Positions 5,304 through 7,246 of a stretch of DNA of 7,246 nt are shown here, piece after piece. Origin of the DNA: Thermodesulfovibrio sp. (GTDB lineage Bacteria; Nitrospirota; Thermodesulfovibrionia; Thermodesulfovibrionales; JdFR-85); assembly GCA_027016675.1 (NCBI GenBank), contig JALUSH010000249.1, forward strand, positions 1 through 7,246, given 5' to 3'. A program made the position numbers and the translations under genes. The notes beneath the pieces were generated by a model that had not been told where the DNA came from, searched no databases, and saw nothing but the letters and a program-made list of their open reading frames with translations. Within the stretch, counting starts at the first letter, position 1. Each line of letters opens with the position of its first letter.

Positions 5304-5305
5304 AC

Positions 5306-5974
5306 ATGGAGCGAATTCCAGAGCCAGAATTGATGGACACTTTTGAACAGGCAAGGGCCTATGCAGAAGCTGACTTTGATGAGCCAAATAGCCTTTTTGT
5401 AAATCTGTTTCTTGAAAAATTCAATGATATAACGATTACCAGCACAATCCTTGATCTTGGTTGCGGGCCTGCTGACATACCTGTCAGATTTGCAAGACGG
5501 TTTCCTGAATGTGAAATACATGCTGTTGATGGCTCTGAGGCGATGCTCTTTTTTGCAAAGATAAGGATCCAGAAAGAACCGCCAGAGATACAGAAAAGAA
5601 TAAAACTTATCCATGCCCTTATCCCTACCGATAGCCTTCCTTTAAATAAATACGATGCTGTTATAAGCAATAGCCTGTTACATCATCTTAAAGAGCCGGA
5701 TTCATTGTGGAAAACAATAAAGCGATACGCCCGTAAAGGTGCGCCTGTAATGATAATGGATCTCATAAGACCCGAGACAAGACAACAGGCTGCTATGATT
5801 GTGGAGAGATACTCAAAGGATGAGCCAGAAATCCTTAAAAGAGACTTTTTCAATTCCCTCTGCGCTGCCTATACAATTGATGAGATAAAAGAGCAGCTCC
5901 AGGAAAACCAGCTTTATTCTATAGATGTTTCTCCTGTGAGTGACAGACACCTCCTAATATCAGGTAGACTCTGA
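5306..5974 (+). CDS. Class I SAM-dependent methyltransferase
   Basis: The 222-aa protein has the Rossmann-type SAM-binding fold: motif I ILDLGCGPAD at 48-57, an acidic ribose-binding residue after beta-2 (HAVDGSEAML, D75), YDAVISNSLLHHL at 116-128 for motif IV, and a later strand VMIMDLIRPE at 148-157. This is the Methyltransf_11/25 type, and the substrate cannot be told from sequence. I chose ATG 5306 (MERIPEPELM) over the ATG at 5165. The upstream 47 codons run through the inverted-repeat mosaic, no ribosome binding site precedes 5165 or the in-frame ATG at 5243, and I recall related proteins beginning near RIPEPELMD. There is no Shine-Dalgarno site before 5306 either; an extended -10 at 5290-5298 suggests a leaderless transcript. 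The TGA ends 3 bp from the stop of the opposing ATPase gene. Confidence 0.9.
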   Translation: MERIPEPELMDTFEQARAYAEADFDEPNSLFVNLFLEKFNDITITSTILDLGCGPADIPVRFARRFPECEIHAVDGSEAMLFFAKIRIQKEPPEIQKRIKLIHALIPTDSLPLNKYDAVISNSLLHHLKEPDSLWKTIKRYARKGAPVMIMDLIRPETRQQAAMIVERYSKDEPEILKRDFFNSLCAAYTIDEIKEQLQENQLYSIDVSPVSDRHLLISGRL

Positions 5975-5977
5975 TAA

Positions 5978-7099
5978 TCAACAATAAAAAAGCTCATGTG
6001 TTATACCCCTGTCTTCAAGAAAGGATATTACACGCTCTGGCTTAAAGAACATCCTTAATTTCAAGATGTCCCTGGAGGTGTCTTTAAAGATGCTCTCATC
6101 AAGGCTGTCTATAAAGGCAATAATATCTTCTATCTCTTCGTCTGAAAAAAATGTCCGCCTCTTATGAATTGGTCTGGTGATTTCCATATCTGGTTTTAAA
6201 AGTCTGTCAAGCACTTTATTGACAGCTTCAAAGTAGGGTTTGCCTGCGTTTATTGTTAATAATTTTGGAATATTCAAAAGATAACTGGGCATCTCCTTTA
6301 CATCGGGCAGGTTGCCTGTATGTTCTATCTCAATGCCAAGCTTTTCCCTGCACAGACTGATTAGATTTTTTACAAGTATGTGGGTCTGTCCCTGGGGAAC
6401 CCTGTTTATCACAAGGGCAGGTTTAAAATCCTCCTCAATCTCATGCAATAGGCTTATCATTTCCGGAGAGACCGTTTTTATCGTCTCTTTAAGCCATTCC
6501 AGTGTAAGGCGGCTCTGTTTTTCTCCTTTTTTTGACTCTTCTTCTATAATCCTGCCGACTACTGGGTGCTTACGGAAGACCTGCTGGACCCTTCTGTAGA
6601 AGGAAGCCTTTATAAATCCATAGGCATTCATCACTGCACCTGGCTCTGGAGCTGTGATAACTATTCCCCTGTCAGCAATACCAAAGAAATCAAGTATGTT
6701 GAAGTGTACGCCTGCTCCAAGATCGATGATTACAAAGTCTGCATCAAGCCCTCTGATATGTCTTATGATCTTAAGCTTCATCCAGTGTGCAGGATTTGCC
6801 ATTCCTGGAACAAACTCTGCTCCACTGATCAGGAAAAGATTTTCCACATCTGTAGAGATTACTATGTCCTGTAACTCTGAGACCCTTCTCAGTACAAAAT
6901 CAGCCAGTGAAGGTGTATGTCCCATTATACCCAGGTAGGTATGCAGGTTGGCAGCTCCAAGATCAAGGTCTATTAAAATCACCTTGTGGCCTCTATTGCT
7001 CAGGGATAGACCAAGGGCTATGGAAAGCACGCTTTTACCAACCCCGCCCTTGCCACCACCAACAGCAATGATCCTGTTTTTTCTTCTTATTTTTGACAT
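5978..7099 (-). CDS. MinD/ParA-superfamily ATPase (FlhG-like) with C-terminal extension
   Basis: The 373-aa SIMIBI-class P-loop ATPase has a deviant Walker A at 17-23 (KGGVGKS, signature K17, catalytic-type K22), switch I LIDLDLGAANLH at 42-53 (D44, D46), and a Walker B-like region DFVIIDLGAG at 121-130 (D126). It then has ITAPEPGAVMNAYGFIK at 148-164, where MinD/FlhG proteins carry PEP. Residues about 175-225 form a charged helical insertion, and about 310-373 a C-terminal tail (with an acidic DEEIEDIIAFIDSLDE stretch at 320-335) beyond the usual domain. There is no obvious MinD amphipathic membrane helix at the end. The family positions proteins or structures, such as divisome, flagella or chromosome; the cargo here is unknown. 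No Shine-Dalgarno site precedes the ATG. It is divergent from the gene at 7187 and convergent with the methyltransferase. Confidence 0.9.
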   Translation of the reverse strand: MSKIRRKNRIIAVGGGKGGVGKSVLSIALGLSLSNRGHKVILIDLDLGAANLHTYLGIMGHTPSLADFVLRRVSELQDIVISTDVENLFLISGAEFVPGMANPAHWMKLKIIRHIRGLDADFVIIDLGAGVHFNILDFFGIADRGIVITAPEPGAVMNAYGFIKASFYRRVQQVFRKHPVVGRIIEEESKKGEKQSRLTLEWLKETIKTVSPEMISLLHEIEEDFKPALVINRVPQGQTHILVKNLISLCREKLGIEIEHTGNLPDVKEMPSYLLNIPKLLTINAGKPYFEAVNKVLDRLLKPDMEITRPIHKRRTFFSDEEIEDIIAFIDSLDESIFKDTSRDILKLRMFFKPERVISFLEDRGITHELFYC

Positions 7100-7101
7100 G
7101 T

Positions 7102-7139
7102 GTTATGTTAAAATTATTTCTGCAGGATTAGGTTATAAT
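7102..7139 (+). promoter_or_regulatory. Candidate promoter region for the gene at 7187
   Basis: Two -10 candidates lie here: TGT-TAAAAT (extended -10, 7106-7114) and a perfect TATAAT (7134-7139). Neither has a good -35 at 16-18 bp. The gap of about 50-70 bp to the ATG suits a short leader. The first lies within an 18-mer that also sits 2 bp from the opposing ATPase start codon. Confidence 0.4.
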
Positions 7140-7173
7140 AACAAATTATATAAAAAAGCAAATCAAAATATCT

Positions 7174-7181
7174 AAAGGAGG
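7174..7181 (+). promoter_or_regulatory. Shine-Dalgarno site of the gene at 7187
   Basis: AAAGGAGG is followed after 5 nt by ATG 7187. This strong match establishes the partial ORF as a real gene start. Confidence 0.85.
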
Positions 7182-7186
7182 CAAGG

Positions 7187-7246
7187 ATGTTTCTTAGACA
7201 GATTGTTTTTTATATTATGATATCACTTTTTCTGTTTATACCATAC
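7187..7246 (+). CDS. N-terminal fragment of a membrane or exported protein (3' end outside window)
   Basis: Twenty codons are visible up to the window edge. After M-F-L-R-Q the residues are strongly hydrophobic (IVFYIMISLFLFIPY), which fits a first transmembrane helix or an uncleaved signal anchor. The strong ribosome binding site makes this a confident gene start, but too little is present to name a family. It is transcribed divergently from the MinD-like ATPase gene. Confidence 0.75.
   Translation, partial: MFLRQIVFYIMISLFLFIPY

Larger units (their letters stand above)
4782..5305. other. Gene-free repeat mosaic between tRNA-Val and the methyltransferase gene
   Basis: No credible coding region lies in these 524 bp; the short ORFs that cross it run through repeats. 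The first 60 bp after the tRNA hold the inverted pair AACTATC/GATAGTT (4788-4794/4817-4823) and an overlapping GATAG/CTATC pair (4817-4821/4830-4834), without a clear T-tract. From about 4869 to 5217 it is a patchwork of degenerate tandem repeats and nested inverted repeats, annotated separately. The G-rich, C-poor left half (about 4871-5035) gives way to a C/T-rich right half (about 5057-5200), reflecting the inverted arrangement. The last 85 bp before the methyltransferase contain an extended -10 element. Confidence 0.8.

Noticed and set aside
5165..5305. 47-codon N-terminal extension of the methyltransferase ORF
   Set aside because: It runs through inverted-repeat DNA, lacks a ribosome binding site at 5165 or at the in-frame ATG 5243, and the encoded residues do not belong to the methyltransferase fold.
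7093..7098. TTGACA as a -35 box for the gene at 7187
   Set aside because: It lies within the ATPase start region; the extended -10 is only 10 bp away and the TATAAT at 7134 is 35 bp away, so neither spacing fits.

Overview
The window looks like a bacterial chromosome segment of moderate, slightly A+T-leaning composition, with strong AGGAGG-type ribosome binding sites before most genes. A lipoprotein with an Ig-like fold, a gluconeogenic aldolase/FBPase operon, a MinD/FlhG-type ATPase and a methyltransferase whose N-terminus begins RIPEPELMD would suit a Gram-negative anaerobe or autotroph of the Nitrospirota or former Deltaproteobacteria. That placement is an inference from protein style; there is no marker gene here.

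Layout. 1-762 (+): the 3' end of an unknown gene, then a small lipoprotein gene with a beta-sandwich-like domain, spaced like an operon. 759-4535 (-): class II aldolase-like protein (479 aa), class I fructose-1,6-bisphosphatase (317 aa), inositol-monophosphatase-family phosphatase (266 aa) and an unrecognised 91-aa protein, whose 3' end overlaps the lipoprotein gene by 4 bp. The aldolase and FBPase genes share a TAATG stop/start, so they are almost certainly co-translated; together they would convert triose phosphates to fructose 6-phosphate. 4536-4706: divergent regulatory region with promoter candidates for the aldolase operon (-) and a tRNA (+). 4707-4781 (+): tRNA-Val(GAC) with encoded CCA.

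4782-5305: a 524-bp stretch without a credible gene. It holds a mosaic of degenerate 7-bp and 8-bp tandem repeats, a long imperfect hairpin built from octanucleotide units, and nested inverted repeats. This is the most unusual part of the window. 5306-5974 (+): class I SAM-dependent methyltransferase, with its start reassigned about 47 codons downstream of the longest ORF and possibly leaderless. 5978-7099 (-): MinD/ParA-superfamily ATPase with a C-terminal extension, convergent with the methyltransferase across a 3-bp gap. 7187-7246 (+): first 20 codons of a gene for a membrane or exported protein.

The metabolic genes form a coherent gluconeogenesis unit. The rest are ordinary housekeeping or hypothetical genes. 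I see no defence system, CRISPR array, integrase or transposase. The points most worth a second look are the octanucleotide repeat mosaic, the oversized aldolase, and an 18-bp near-identical element placed 2 bp from the start codons of both the methyltransferase and the ATPase.
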